From the NCBI GenBank assembly GCA_928212115.1, contig CAKMRJ010005634.1:121094839-121158838 (forward strand): a stretch of 64,000 bases of DNA. The letters run 5' to 3'. The stretch's first letter is position 1, and every line of letters begins with the position of its first letter. This DNA comes from Lactuca virosa (lineage: Eukaryota > Streptophyta > Magnoliopsida > Asterales > Asteraceae). The notes below the pieces were generated by a model. The model was not told the origin of the DNA. It searched no databases and saw only the letters and a program-made list of their open reading frames with translations. The translations under genes were made by a program, and so were the position numbers. Positions 22,019 through 33,885 of this stretch are shown here, piece by piece.

Positions 22019-22340
22019 CTATATTTCGTCCTCCAAGTCAGCTTCTGTGAACAACTCAGGATAATGCTCCTGCATCACTGTCTTGGGTACCCACATCCAT
22101 TCGGAATCCCTCCGATGCTGCCACCGAATCTCGACCAAAATCGCCGTTGGTCTCTCAATATAGTTCAGGCGATCATCGACCTAAATATCATCCAAATGAA
22201 CAACCGCTGAATCATCAGCCACACACTTCCGAAGCTGCGAAACATGGAAGCTGTTGTGGATCTGACTGAGCTCCTCAGTCAAATCCAACCGATAAGCTAC
22301 CTTCCCAACCCTGGCAAGCACTCGAAATGGTCTAATATAC
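22019..22340 (-). pseudogene. gypsy integrase C-terminus and Pol tail
   Basis: One minus-strand frame reads YIRPFRVLARVGKVAYRLDL, then LSQIHNSFHVSQLRKCVADD, then, after one in-frame stop, VDDRLNYIERPTAILVEIRW and a chromodomain-like tail ending in a stop at 22018-22020. This is the usual end of a gypsy polyprotein that binds DNA or chromatin during integration. It sits only a few bases from the polypurine tract, as in related elements. The upstream integrase core is missing or unrecognisable. Confidence 0.88.
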
Positions 22341-23714
22341 CAATAAGTTGAAGTTACCAAATCACAATGACTATCTTTCTCTCTCCAAATGACTATCCTT
22401 GAACTATACTCACAACTAGTTCTATCAATATTCTTCTAGGAATCGGGAACCCCCAAGTTCTAAACTTTAGAAACCATACTTTAAGACTGGAGATCATCAT
22501 TTCGTCATACCTAACCATAGTCCATGACTAGGATCACCATCAAAAAATGTGGGAAGAATACTCAACATATAAATGCACTGACAAGACCTGAACGGAAGTT
22601 AATCGGTCGCATACTAGACTAACCCAAGCACTCATTCAGCTCAACATCCCTACCATCCGCTGACCACACTCGATTGTACCCTCGATTCGCTTATCCCATA
22701 ACCACGCTCGGTCTTACCCCCGATCTGATAACCATTAATCACGCTCAACAAATAAATAAACATGAACACTGGGCCCACAACCTATGTATGGAATACCCCT
22801 ACAAGCTCCTCAACATAAGTATAGATTGCCTCTGAGCCCACACCATGAGTCTGGAATGCACTTACCGACCCTCCACCCATGTTTGGAATGCTCCCGGTAT
22901 CTTGGCCTTCCAAAAGACTATTGACCCCAAACATGCGAATAAGACTAATGATCTTGAGACCTAAAAGTCTCAATCAAATGACTATCGAGTGCCGCTCATA
23001 TGAAACATATGGCCACTGGTTCACGATAACTCATTACACTTTCTAACCACTAAAATGATAAATTCACGAAACTACGCCGATCTTGCCGTCATTCCATCAC
23101 TAGCCTGGAAACTCACGACCATCACCATAGAGGCCTAAAATACTTAACCATCAATCCACCATCTTGAAGGAACTCAATCATGATCCTTATCAATGCTAAC
23201 TGAACACAAATCGGGCCATACTCTTTCACCACACATAATTCCTTTCACAGTACAGGATGCTACCAACGTGCAACCAGATGAAAACATGGTTGCACACAAC
23301 CAAAATGAGATGGGTGGTTGTACTTGTACTCATGTTCCAGTTTAAAAGCTACAAACCAATTAAGAACTATGCCAAAAAATCGAGCCAAGTACTCTCATGC
23401 TATCATATTCATCCTACATATATCCCTCATGAAAATATCTAATGAACTTATCACCACACACACCCTCAAGAGAATCCCATAACCAACCTTGGATCTACTG
23501 TATTTCTGCTTCCTCACAACCTTACCCAAAGGTGAAGTACTGGTAGATTTAATGAAATGACGACACTAAATTACGAACAAAAACATCCTCATTAATGACC
23601 GAAACAGATCCCATCAGTACGTAACTAGCTCAAAAAAACTTTTAAAGTTAACCACAACTGTTGCTAAACCATGGACATCTTCCAAGCTCTAGCCGAACTT
23701 GACGGTAGGCTGAT
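22341..23714 (-). other. Degenerate internal region of the outer element
   Basis: About 1.4 kb without recognisable protein domains, although it sits where RT and integrase should be. A decayed copy of the LTR-C minisatellite (words such as GGGCCCACAACCTATG and CCCACACCATGAGTCTGG) lies at 22765-22895. The region may therefore include a partial LTR or a rearranged relative. Small ORFs here are not supported. Confidence 0.5.
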
Positions 23715-25477
23715 GAATCTGTCACACCCCGACCAACGGCGGAAACGTCGGGGTTGCAACTTAAACATTTTGGATCATAGTCAACAACATATAATGAAAT
23801 AATAACAGAATTTATATGATATTACTGTAACACCCGTGTTTCGAGGCTAAGCATTAATGATGATGTAATAGTCTAGGTCAACCATTGTAACTCGTTTTAA
23901 AGTAATAAAGATGAATTACTTGAATATTATGTGAATTATGTGCTTTTGTGTGCTTATTACTTGTTTATAATAATATAATAAATAAAGAATAAAAATAAGC
24001 GTCAAAAATAAAATATTAGATAAGCCCAATATCGATAAAGAAAGTTGTAGTGGTCGTGACAAGGATTCCGGAGATATAAAGAACGCCGAAATCCGAGTTT
24101 TAACGAAGAAGTTATGGCCTGTCGAAGTTTCGCGACAGAACCGACACGACACTGCGTGACGTAAATAGTGAATTTATGATAGAGGACTTTATAGCCTTAG
24201 TGATCTAAATGAAAGTCACAGTGTTCGTTAAACCGAGAGCGTGCATAAAAAGAACGCCGAAATTTGACTTTGTATGAAGAAGTTATGATTTTTTTCTAAG
24301 TTTCGGCTTAGCGGTATGCAGCCCGGAGTTCGAATATTAGATCGAGCGATTTTTAGCCGACACAACCTAAACGAGAATCGAAGATCTCGTTAATAGTAGC
24401 GTAACGGTAAAAAGACAGACGAAAACGGACGTCGGATGAAAAAGTTATGAATTTATAACGGACTATTCCTGTCCCGACCTGTTAAAATTATAACTATAAA
24501 AATAAAGTCAAAATTAGCCGACGGAGTCTAAACAAAAGTTGTAGAGTACGATCCCACCTACGTGATGATATAAAGAACGTCGAAAACGGAGCTCGTATGC
24601 GAAAGCTATGAATTTTAGAAATCGGGAGGCGAATCTGCAAGAATCGATGACGTGGCACGATCTCAGCCATCGCTTGTTCCCCACGGTCTCGCTTCGGATG
24701 GTGACTGTAACAACGTAAATTTCCAAAACAATTTTTCATTTTTTTAAATCATACTTTTAATCATAAAACAATATCAAAATGCAATGTATCCAATGTCATA
24801 ATCACAAAACAATTCCCAGAATCTCGACATAATCTCTATGAGTGTGTACTGATCATGCCGGCGCCTTCCCGCGATCCTCACTGGTACCTGAAACACATAA
24901 CACACAACACGGTAAACATAAAAGCTTAGCGAGTTCCCCAAAATACCACATACAACACATACGCCACTCGAGGCTACAATACGACCCTCCGGTCGATGTG
25001 TCTCAGCGGGACCCTCCAGTCCCGTAGCTCGTTGGACCCTCTGGTCCGGTCATAGCTCGTCGGATCCTTCGATCCAGTCTGTGTCGTTGGACCCTTCGGT
25101 CCGGTCTATATCGTTGGTCCCTCTGGCCCGGTCTGTTCATCACATAGCACACATATAACACAATGCACATAAACTCATATATACACATAGCATACAAGAC
25201 CCTCTGGTCTACACATAAATACCACTCAAGGTAATGTATAGTGAGAAGACTCACCTCGGGTAACTCGGTAAATCTCGAACTCGGTAATATCTGGTCTAGC
25301 CCCCGCCTAATCACATGGAATAAGCATTCTAATCAATACAACCCTCCAGGCTAGACTAATCCCTCTTTTAGTACTCTCAGAAGGGTAAAAGACCATTTTA
25401 CCCCTCTCATGGCTCAAAGACCCTAACATTGACCAAACCCTAAAAGTCAACAAAAGTCAACGGTCAAACTTTGACCA

Positions 25478-25644
25478 GACTCGTCGAGTGCACAAGGGTG
25501 ACTCGGCGAGTACAAGCATGTCCTCTTCGCCCCTGGTCCTCACTGACTCGCTGAGTCAACCCAGCACTCAATCGGGTCGACATAGGTTGCGAGTCGCGGG
25601 GCAACCCGACTCGACTCGTCGAGTCCCTTATGGGCTCGGCGAGT
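25478..25644 (-). promoter_or_regulatory. Downstream dyad cluster of LTR A (minus copy)
   Basis: Copies of GACTCGNCGAGTC or close variants lie at 25478-25490, 25500-25511, 25544-25556, 25613-25625 and 25635-25644. Five copies are packed in 170 bases of the transcribed part of the LTR. Confidence 0.6.
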
Positions 25645-26238
25645 TCCTCCCATGAAAACACTCAAAAAGATCTTTTGAGGTCAGATCTGCTTCACCAACC
25701 AGTAGATCCAACCTTCTAACACCCGATAGTCACGTAAAGGTTCAAACTTTACGCTCATGCAATGCTTATAAGACCAAAAATGGAGAAATAACCTTCCAAA
25801 TGGGGTTTTACTCTCAAGGCTCACATGAAACCCCATAAAGCTGAAAGCTTGGGACCTTTTGGACCTCTCAAGGTCCAGATCTATCATGTATACCCAAAGG
25901 GACCTCATATGCTTCACAAACCAACTCAAAATTGTGCAAAGGAAACCCTAGATCATAGTTCTTAACCCAAAACAGAAAGGGAATTCGATTTGATACCTCA
26001 ACAGTGTAGATCTGAACTTGAAAACCCTGGTTCCACAGCTCCTTTGACCTCCTCTTGCTGGTAACAACTTCTCCTTTGCTAAAACACACCAAAATCGATC
26101 AATATGGCCTTATCACTCTCTCAACTCGCTCAAGCTCTCAAGGGGTACTCTCTCTGGACAGATAGCCGCACAAGAGGGCTATAAGGTCCTATATATAGGG
26201 CTCAGGCCCGGGGATTTAGGGTTTCAACCCACAGCGTG

Positions 26239-26339
26239 GACTCGTCGAGTCCCTCCTTTCCGACTCGTCGAGTCCGCTCATTAAACCAGTCAACAAACGC
26301 GATCCTACTCGGTGAGTCCAAGCACCTACTCACCGAGTC
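26239..26339 (-). promoter_or_regulatory. Upstream dyad cluster of LTR A (minus copy)
   Basis: GACTCGTCGAGTC at 26239-26251 and 26262-26274, ACTCGGTGAGTC at 26307-26318, and ACTCACCGAGTC at 26328-26339. All lie upstream of the TATA-like CCTATATATAGG near 26188-26200. Two copies differ at the same position by C-to-T-type changes. Confidence 0.6.
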
Positions 26340-26416
26340 CCTCCCTAAAACTCAAGATAAATTCTTAAAATAAGATACATGGGAATCCGGATATTACAGT
26401 GACAACTAGTGCGAGG

Positions 26417-26470
26417 GCTACGCCCTGCGTAATCCGAAGGACGCCTCGCGTCCGAGTACGCCCCGCGTAC
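26417..26470 (+). promoter_or_regulatory. CpG-dense dyad cluster of solo LTR D
   Basis: Three adjacent dyads, ACGCCCTGCGT (core of 26417-26433), GGACGCCTCGCGTCC (26439-26453) and GTACGCCCCGCGTAC (26456-26470), share the core ACGCCYNNCGT. They lie about 150 bases upstream of the TATA box at 26615. The two LTRs of the related element at 50407-59540 lack these words at the matching place. Confidence 0.6.
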
Positions 26471-26614
26471 AAAGATGTTAGGCTCCGCGGTCCAGCCTTC
26501 CTCGGTCCAGAAGCCTCCACGATGACCCAGCAGCTTGTCGACACGCGTTGTACGAACCTTGGTGTATGCCCAACGTACTTCGGAACTACACCCAACGTAG
26601 TCCTCGACCTCGAC

Positions 26615-26624
26615 CTATAAAAGG
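26615..26624 (+). promoter_or_regulatory. TATA box of solo LTR D
   Basis: CTATAAAAGG is followed by a CT-rich patch (TTTCTCTCTCTAAC) about 40 bases downstream, a typical plant core promoter layout. Confidence 0.65.
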
Positions 26625-29600
26625 GTGCGAGGTGCAGCCCCATTTTCCTCACATTTCAACTATCTTTCTCTCTCTAACATCTCTCTAGTCACCCTAATCC
26701 ACCCCGAAGCCTAGGAAACCTCTGTAGCATTAGAAGAAAGCCCAGAGCGCCTGAAGGCTCCGATAAAAAGAGTTTTTCGGTTTAAAACTCTGCCCGCGCA
26801 GAGCCCGTTTTTCAAGGAAACCTCCCGGTTTCGTCAAAGAAGATTATTTTAAGAAGCGAAGTGTTGTCCGAATCACTCCTTATCAGGTGCGTGTATAGTC
26901 ACTTTCATCTTACACATAGATATGAAGTATTTTATATAAATTACGTGCTATGTGTATATATATGATCTGTTACTTGAGATCCATGCTGGGTGAAAGATCT
27001 GAACCTCTTTCTTTTCAGGTCTGAACTTTTTCCTTCAGATCTAAACTTTTTCTTTCAGATCTAAACTTTGCTTCCAGATCTGAACCTTTTCCTTCAGATC
27101 TAGACTTTCTCACTTCAGATCTAAACTATACATATATGTTTTATACTTTGAGATCTATGTTGTATGAAAGATTTAAACTTTGTTTTCCAGATCTGAACTG
27201 TATATGTAATTTTATATCTACAAATATGTTGGGTAAAACATGGGTAGATGAAATAGTTGGTGTGTGATGAAATAAAATGATGAGAGGCCTCGATGTTGAC
27301 GATGATCCAGTCATCTAGCGGAGTATGGATGACGACCACAGACTTTTCTAGAAAGTCCAGTGGAACGCTAGCAGGCTCGCAACCTGTAGGTGTTTGTGAA
27401 CGGTGTGTTCACTGGTGTACTCCATCCCCCCATGGTTGCCTTACGAACCTATCTGGCTGAGGAATCCCCCTTAGCAGTAGGGTCCATCCCGATGAAATTG
27501 CTTATGATTGGTCCCTTTTAATAGATGCTTTAGGGACGTAAAGTGAGGATAACGGGAAGTTGTAATCGGGTTGAATGATTGTTGAAAATAATAAACTTAT
27601 TTATTGTGGGTTGAAAACCCTATATGCTGACCAGACTCCTCAGCCTGACCCACTCAGTTTCTTGTATTATAGGTAGTGGCAAAAGCATAGTTGGATGATT
27701 TGACGAGAGATTATGGATTTTAGGCCATTAGAAAATAAATAGAATGTTGTAAGGCGTATGTTGTTTTGAGGCCAAACTTTGTTTTGTGGCCTATGATGTT
27801 TTTGGTTTATGCTTATGATCTGTATCGATGATGACATCCCGAGTTTTGTAATGTAATGAAAATACATTTCTTTAAGAAATGATTTGATAAATTTTTATCA
27901 CATTTTGTTTTGAGAACAAATTCCGCAACACTTTTCTTTGAAAGATTACTTTGATTTTATTATAAAAGCATAAACGAAATCAGTTTTTTCTGGCCGTAAA
28001 AATGGGGATGTCACAATTACATTCTTCTGAACTCTGAATATGACAAAATGCACCGTTTAATAATCCATAAGCGTTATAAGCGGATTTCATTTCGTGCAAC
28101 ATAAAAGAGACAAAAGGCTACTATAGAGCCGACAATTTATGTTCAACGCCAAATCCTTCATCCTCACATGGGGTGAGAGTTCTTCTGGTTACCTTGAACA
28201 CCTAGAGATACATACATTTTGAAAATACGTCAACAATAATGTTGGTGAGCTTTATAGGTTTTCTTTTGACTCCGAAATTTTTTATAATTCAAGATAATTT
28301 TTCCAACGACCGGTAAATTATAACGCCTATTTTACTATTCAACCCCTTTTAAACGATAAGGATTAGTCATTTTCATGACAATTTTTATTCTTTGGATCTT
28401 GTCCGTTTACGAAGAGTTATGTCGCAAGGAGAGGTAGATAACACCCTAAACACTCGACACTCTCGGACCCAAATTGGGAGAATTAACTCAATCTATACAT
28501 ATACTTATTCGAATGAAAGTCTTCAATATAACAATTTGTCTATAAACGACACTATACGTCGCTCCTCCACAAGCCACACAGGCATAATATAAATAATAAT
28601 GGATTAACGGTTATAGCGTGGGGTTCAATTCTAGGATTTGATCCTTATGAAAGAAATTACGCCCACATAAAACTCTCTCTTTCACCCCCTTTCGATATAT
28701 TCCTCCCACAAACATACACGGGATACACAATCCACAAATATCCATGATGACAATTCTTCGTCCCATAAAATTCGTCGCTACCGATGATCACCAATGCGAC
28801 TCTTAAATTATTAAGATTTTTAAAGTTTAGTGATTTTAGTTAAATATTGAATTTAACTTAAAGTTCAAATAATGAGACGGTAGTAACTCGAGTAGTTTCA
28901 ATCTACAATCCGATAGGAAGGATGTTCCGTTAGCGTAGTCGAATAACTCATACGTGTAAGTGTTACGTCGGTTGGCCGGTTGTCGTTTTAATCGAATATT
29001 TTTGTATTTTTAATATTTACTTAATGTTGAAAATATATTATTTTCGTTTATAAGTAAACTTTAGTCTTAAAAATACATACACATTATTTATTGACGAGAT
29101 CTCGTATTATACCATAGTACATAACTACTTGTGGTTTATTCTCATACTCTTTATATCATTTTATAATTCATTTGTATATTTTTATTTTATCATCTCGTTT
29201 AATTCTTTCATATTAATACTTGATGAAAAATAAGATTAATACCCTAATATGCACAAGTCATATGGTTATACATATCATATTAATGAAGATGACAAGTTAA
29301 AAATGTTCATCTATCAAAATTTCGACGTAAGTTCTTAATGACACTTTTATTTGTTACGAAAAATATTTTAACACTAGATTCATCAACTTACTCTTATCTA
29401 ACATTATTATTTCCACAAGTGCTTGTAAGTATATCTAACATTTTATAAACTTCTTATGCTTATCAATTACTAACCACAACATTTTTAACAAGCTTGATTT
29501 ATTAAAATAGTATTTATAATAAACATAGACATTTATAATTTTTGTATGTAACATCAACTTTGAATGCATGTATCATATAAACTTTTTAGCCATCAATTTA

Positions 29601-30389
29601 TATCAAAATACTCAAGTGTGTATCTCCCCAAACAAGTAAAAATGTAAAAATGGGGTCATAAAGACTCACATTTGGTGCGTGATTTTCGGTTCGGTTTCGT
29701 TTGACTTCCCGGGAATTTCTTGTCACAACTCTTCACCAACTCTTGGGAGAAGACCCGGAACTATTCCATCCCGCTGAAATGATGATTATGGGATTGTTTT
29801 TGGGTCAAAAAGGTAAGAAAACACGAAGTGTTTCCACTGTTTTGGTGGTTCTCGACAACAAAAAGGTGGCAGGGGCTGTTTCGGCAGCCTCTTTGCCTCC
29901 TTAATTTTCTGTTTTTGAAGCTGGTTCGCACAAGGGAGAGTGCACCAGGTAGGGGCGAAACAGTGGGTGTTTGGAGCTTATTTTGACAGCAAAGACATGG
30001 AAAAATTGACAGCTTTGTTTCCCTCTTTTCTTGCTGGAAAAACAGATGCACAACACCTCCAAATAGAGGTGTTCTTGGGGATCACGATGCAGAATAGAAA
30101 GAACAGGTAGGCTAAAGTGTTTTGGTGAGTTTGGGGTTGAAATGTGTAAAGGAAAAGAGTTATAACACAGGTGGGTATTTATGCTTCAAGATGGATTTGA
30201 CTCATGGAGGAAAGTTAGAAGATTTTCCATAATGTGTACTAGTATTCTAAATGGGTGTAAGAAATATATGTGAGAGAGGATACGTCTTTAATGCAAAGGA
30301 AGTGAAGTGATAGGGCCTTTAAGTTTTTCTAGGTTATCTACCCATGTACTTATGTATTAATTTGAGAAGCCATCTAGGTTATCTACCCT

Positions 30390-30526
30390 TACCAAAGGGC
30401 TTTTAGCCCAACGGTATCCGGTGTTGCGCTCCCTCCTTGAGGTTGAGAGTTCAAGTCCCGTCGTGGACATAGGTGAATTTAAGGTGTAGTTTAGAAGTAG
30501 GTTAGATTTGCGGTTTCAAAAAAAAA
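30390..30526 (+). mobile_element. tRNA-derived SINE with poly-A tail
   Basis: Same family as 7354-7513: head TACCAAAGGGC, A box TAGCCCAACGGTATCCGG, B box GAGTTCAAGTCCCG, shared tail GTGTAGTTTAGAAGTAGG, ending in poly-A. A target duplication TCTA(G/A)GTTATCTAC flanks it (30373-30386 and 30527-30540). The preceding 45 bases (from about 30331) are also repeated after the SINE. The site therefore held, or acquired, a tandem duplication. Confidence 0.85.
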
Positions 30527-30792
30527 TCTAAGTTATCTACGTACTTATGTATTAATTTGAGAAGCCATCTCCTACCATAAGCAATCTAGGTGTACTACAA
30601 GAGTGTTTTGAAAGATATAGGGGGATGGAGAAAATCGTGCGTTGGCATTAAGGCTCAAAAGTCCAAATATCTCATTATTCTTTGTACCCCTTTATGGATC
30701 CTTGAAAGCAACTATCTTTTCCGCTTAATTGTTGATTAGTTTATATATATTTTTTTATTTAATGTATGTATATAGCAAAGTCGAGTTCTTGC

Positions 30793-30796
<4 letters not shown>

Positions 30797-30857
<61 letters not shown>

Positions 30858-31227
30858 AAGTTCAATAGAGAACCATAATTATTGGTTCTTAAGGAACCAA
30901 TTTTTTTTTTCAATTTCTAGAACTTATGCTTTATCGAAAAAAAATCTAAAAATATCTAAATTTATATATTAACATTGTGAATGTGAAAAATATTTTTCGG
31001 ATTCACCGTGTGAATCCGGATTCACATTGTGAATTTTCAAAGATTCACATTGTGAATTTGACGTAAAAAAAAATCGAATTTGATATCATTGGAAAAAGGA
31101 TAAAAAGTATGAATTTCTGTATTTTTAGTTTTTTTTTTTGATAAAAAATAAGTTCTAAAAATTGAAAAAAAGATTGGTTCCTTGGTCAATTATGGTTCTC
31201 TATTGAACATCATCTATCTATCTCACA

Positions 31228-31312
<85 letters not shown>

Positions 31313-31375
31313 TTTGTAACATGTGCATTTGTTAATATCTTTTATAGGCCCATCCTTTTTATATCTTCAATTTAT

Positions 31376-31414
<39 letters not shown>

Positions 31415-31430
31415 CTATATATATATATAA
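30797..31430. mobile_element. MITE and (TA)n tracts
   Basis: A MITE at about 30854-31212 has well-matched terminal inverted repeats of about 90 bases. Both ends read inward GTTCAATAGAGAACCATAAT, then GGAACCAAT and TTCTAGAACTTAT-like words. The centre carries short repeats of ATTCACATTGTGAAT. It is flanked by (TA)n at 30797-30852 and, after a TATCTCACACTCTCTC stretch, at 31240-31309; a third tract lies at 31373-31430. This is another MITE embedded in TA microsatellites, like those at 5679 and 6110. Confidence 0.8.
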
Positions 31431-31725
31431 GATTTTTGCTATTACTAAGTATTTAATACATGGAAATCAAATTTTTGGTATACTAGAAGGAAATAATCCT
31501 TCTAAAATTTGGACATTACTTGCATAGAAATTTTTCGTGGCATATAATCAGTCATGTATACATATTAAGATTTCCATCGTATATAATATCCGTACGATTA
31601 TCTTTATTATTAAATTTTTACTTAAAATTTCATAGCAATGTTGTTCATTAGTTCTGGGACTAGCGATGTTCATGGACCTACATCGATAGACTTTTGACGC
31701 GAATTTTTATAGTGTTTACTGAATC

Positions 31726-32084
31726 CATTGAACTTCAACTGATACGGCTCAAAACCTTTGAAGAATATCCGCTTTGATGATGAAAGAAATATCCAATTTA
31801 TCGAGAATGCATTGACACCTAATCTAACGAACCAATACACTACTAAATCAAAACCCCCGCGGAGCTGAACATACCCATCTGTGAAACTGATTTACCGATC
31901 GAAAACTGCCCAATCTAGACTGTAAATAGCAATACATACAACGAGCTGACAATTCCCTCAACAACCTATACTTAACTCGAGCGATCCCAACGCCTCCTCA
32001 TCTATTCATTGGCATCCCAAAAAGGAACCAAAGGCTACAACGAGCTCTCCTCTCATAGCATCTTGACGCGAAGACGAATCTTGC
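31726..32084 (-). other. Internal fragment of the outer element
   Basis: About 360 bases between two solo LTRs, with no clear protein match. Its GC content is higher than the intergenic DNA and similar to the other internal pieces. Its ends carry the GAATC and CTTGC duplications of the neighbouring insertions. It is assigned to the outer gypsy element by position only. Confidence 0.5.
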
Positions 32085-32526
32085 TGTAACATCCCAAAAA
32101 TTTCAAGATAAAAATTTCATTTTAGTTCAACCTTAAAACCTCACTTAGAAATTCCAATCATTCAAAAGTACATTAAGGTAACACAGTTATCAGAGTACAA
32201 TCCCAAAATCATAAACTTGCGGAAACATGGGTGGATGCAGTGCACTCATGTCGGACCCTTCCCTTTTGTACCGGAAGTACATGAAACTATAAAAAATAAA
32301 CCGTAACCACAAAGCTTAATGAGTTCCCCAAAATACCATATACCATACATACAATAGAGAATGCTATCTGCCAACCATAGTCTTGTCATTATGCCACCAG
32401 TCGTATCGTGCTCTTTCCTTGCCAAGCCGGGGGCCAAAACCCTGAGTCTTACAGACAAGTGCCAAGAGCCACCTCCTGGTCTTCCATGCAAGTATCACAA
32501 AGACATCTAGCATTCTATCTATACAC

Positions 32527-32544
32527 ACACAGATACACACACCC

Positions 32545-32616
<72 letters not shown>
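32527..32616. repeat. (CA)n-(TA)n compound microsatellite
   Basis: CACACA runs pass directly into TATATA within the downstream part of LTR B. The adjacent ORFs reading it as Tyr-Ile or Thr-His repeats are spurious. Confidence 0.95.
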
Positions 32617-32617
<1 letters not shown>

Positions 32618-33136
32618 TTGCTACGGTCCGATCCCTGGTGTTGCATATAATTTTACAGGATCCGCCTCCAGGTCTTTCATACAAATGCCAAGGGCCACCC
32701 CTGGTCTTCCTATAATTCAGAAACCAATGGGCGTACATTGGTGCCTTCGACCCATAGTTATAGTGAGGAGACTCACCTCATGCTGCTGAATATCTCAGAT
32801 AAAAGATCGGACTGACAATCCAGAAAACCCCCGCGCTAACATCATCAAACAATACTAAATTAATAATTGGTCCACAACCCATATCCGAAATCCTATTCCG
32901 ATTGTCCAACACTCAGGGTAAAAGTCCATTTCACCCTTTCCTCACTAGGCCCAAAATCCGAAACCCAAATCAATAGCAACAAAAAGCCCAATATGGCCCA
33001 ATTTCCTAATTGAGCCCAACATCCATCATGGGCCTAATCCAAGAAGGCCCAATTTCCTAAAAGACACCCAAGCTACCCTTAGGTCAACTCTAGTCAAAGA
33101 TCAAAGTCAAAAAGTCAACGGGTGAAGAAAGTCAAT

Positions 33137-33169
33137 ACTGACTGAGTACGCCTTGCGTACTCAGTCAGT
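33137..33169 (-). promoter_or_regulatory. Perfect 15-bp-arm hairpin in LTR B
   Basis: ACTGACTGAGTACGC is followed by CTT and then its exact reverse complement, ending at 33169. It extends the family-B dyad GAGTACGCC.TGCGTACTC. It lies in the transcribed part of the LTR, so it would form a strong stem-loop in the RNA. Confidence 0.75.
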
Positions 33170-33839
33170 ATGCCCAATATAGTCTGAATCTTGACCAACC
33201 CACATGAGTGTTGACCCAGCATGCACTGCGTACAATGAGGTACGCCCCGCATATGCTCCCTGCTCTTAATCAATCTAGAAAAAGTCTTAAACCTTTAAGC
33301 CCAAACGTCCAATGCACAGAACTAGTTCCAAAACCTATCTTAATCCATAAAGTCATTAACTTTGATCTTTTTCATGGCTCAATGGGTCCCACATATATTC
33401 CCTAGTTCTACAACTTCATCAAAGGAGCTAATAGACATGCATGTGAGGATAACAATTATCAAGATGACATTTTTATGCATTTGGGACCTCTAGAATGTCC
33501 AAATCTAGTGACCAACCTCCTGGAGCAACTCTTTCTTATAAGGACAAATAAAAGGGACCAAAATATGCCATAAATCACCCCAAACTAGATCTAAACAAAA
33601 AATGTCAAGATAAGAACTTTTTACCTTCTATAGATTGCAAAAGAGGTGACAACTTTGGATCTCTAAGTTTCACTCCAAGTAATGGATCTTCAATAACCTT
33701 CTATCTCTTCAAAATGCACAAGAAAACATTAAGATTCTTCACAAGAGCTCAAGAACACTAAGATGGTGGATAAGGGTCGAGATTAGGGTTTAGGGGGTAT
33801 GGAGGCTGATAAGAGGAAAGGCTCAAGGGAAAAAATGAG

Positions 33840-33849
33840 CTTAAATAGG
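33840..33849 (-). promoter_or_regulatory. TATA box of LTR B
   Basis: The sense strand reads CCTATTTAAG, about 35 bases after the last upstream dyad. Confidence 0.55.
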
Positions 33850-33885
33850 GGTAAAACCCTAAAGATTAGGGTTTCTAGTCGGATG

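Larger units (their letters stand above)
24706..26398 (-). mobile_element. Solo gypsy LTR, family A copy, nested
   Basis: On the sense strand it starts TGTAATATCCGGATTCCC (26398) and ends ACGTTGTTACA (24706). It is flanked by the perfect duplication GTGAC (24701-24705, 26399-26403). It is 1693 bp. It repeats the layout of the plus copy at 17296-18855: dyads at 26239-26339, a TATA box near 26188-26200, more dyads at 25478-25644 and the GGACCxTTCGGTCC minisatellite at 24985-25135. It interrupts the U3 of solo LTR 23826-28015, so it is the youngest of three nested solo LTRs. Confidence 0.93.
23826..28015 (+). mobile_element. Solo gypsy LTR, family D, itself interrupted
   Basis: It starts TGTAACACCCGTG and ends GGGGATGTCACA, with perfect 5-bp duplication ATTAC (23821-23825, 28016-28020). 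Removing the nested solo LTR leaves about 2.5 kb, matching the LTRs of the full-length element at 50407-59540 in size and sequence. Shared landmarks include GTCAACCATTGTAACTC, GATATAAAGAACGCC and the TATGAAGTATTTTATATAAA block. A TATA box lies at 26615-26624. The recurrent CAGATCT(G/A)AAC words at 27000-27200 form a local repeat. No coding sequence. Confidence 0.93.
23720..31720 (-). mobile_element. Solo gypsy LTR hosting two nested solo LTRs
   Basis: The plus-strand left end TGTCACACCCCGACC (23720) is the typical reverse of a gypsy LTR end (GGTCGGGGTGTGACA). The sense start is near 31720 (GTAAACACTATAAAAATTCG). GAATC flanks both ends (23715-23719 and 31721-31725). The last base of the right end departs from the CA expected, so that end is less certain. 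Between lie GGTGAGCTTTATAGGTTTTC (about 28240) and TCTCCCCAAACAAGTAAA (about 29625), both also found in LTR 9260-14275. Insertions at 23826-28015 and 30390-31430 lengthen it. Confidence 0.65.

Noticed and set aside
24506..24739. Minus-strand ORFs near 24500 as a gene
   Set aside because: Two frames are open over the same LTR segment and both end in the nested LTR boundary.
29701..30051. Overlapping ORFs on both strands as a small gene pair
   Set aside because: They fall in the middle of a solo LTR related to 9260-14275.
32364..32738. ORF of 124 codons on the minus strand
   Set aside because: It runs through (TA)n/(CA)n microsatellite inside a solo LTR; no domain.
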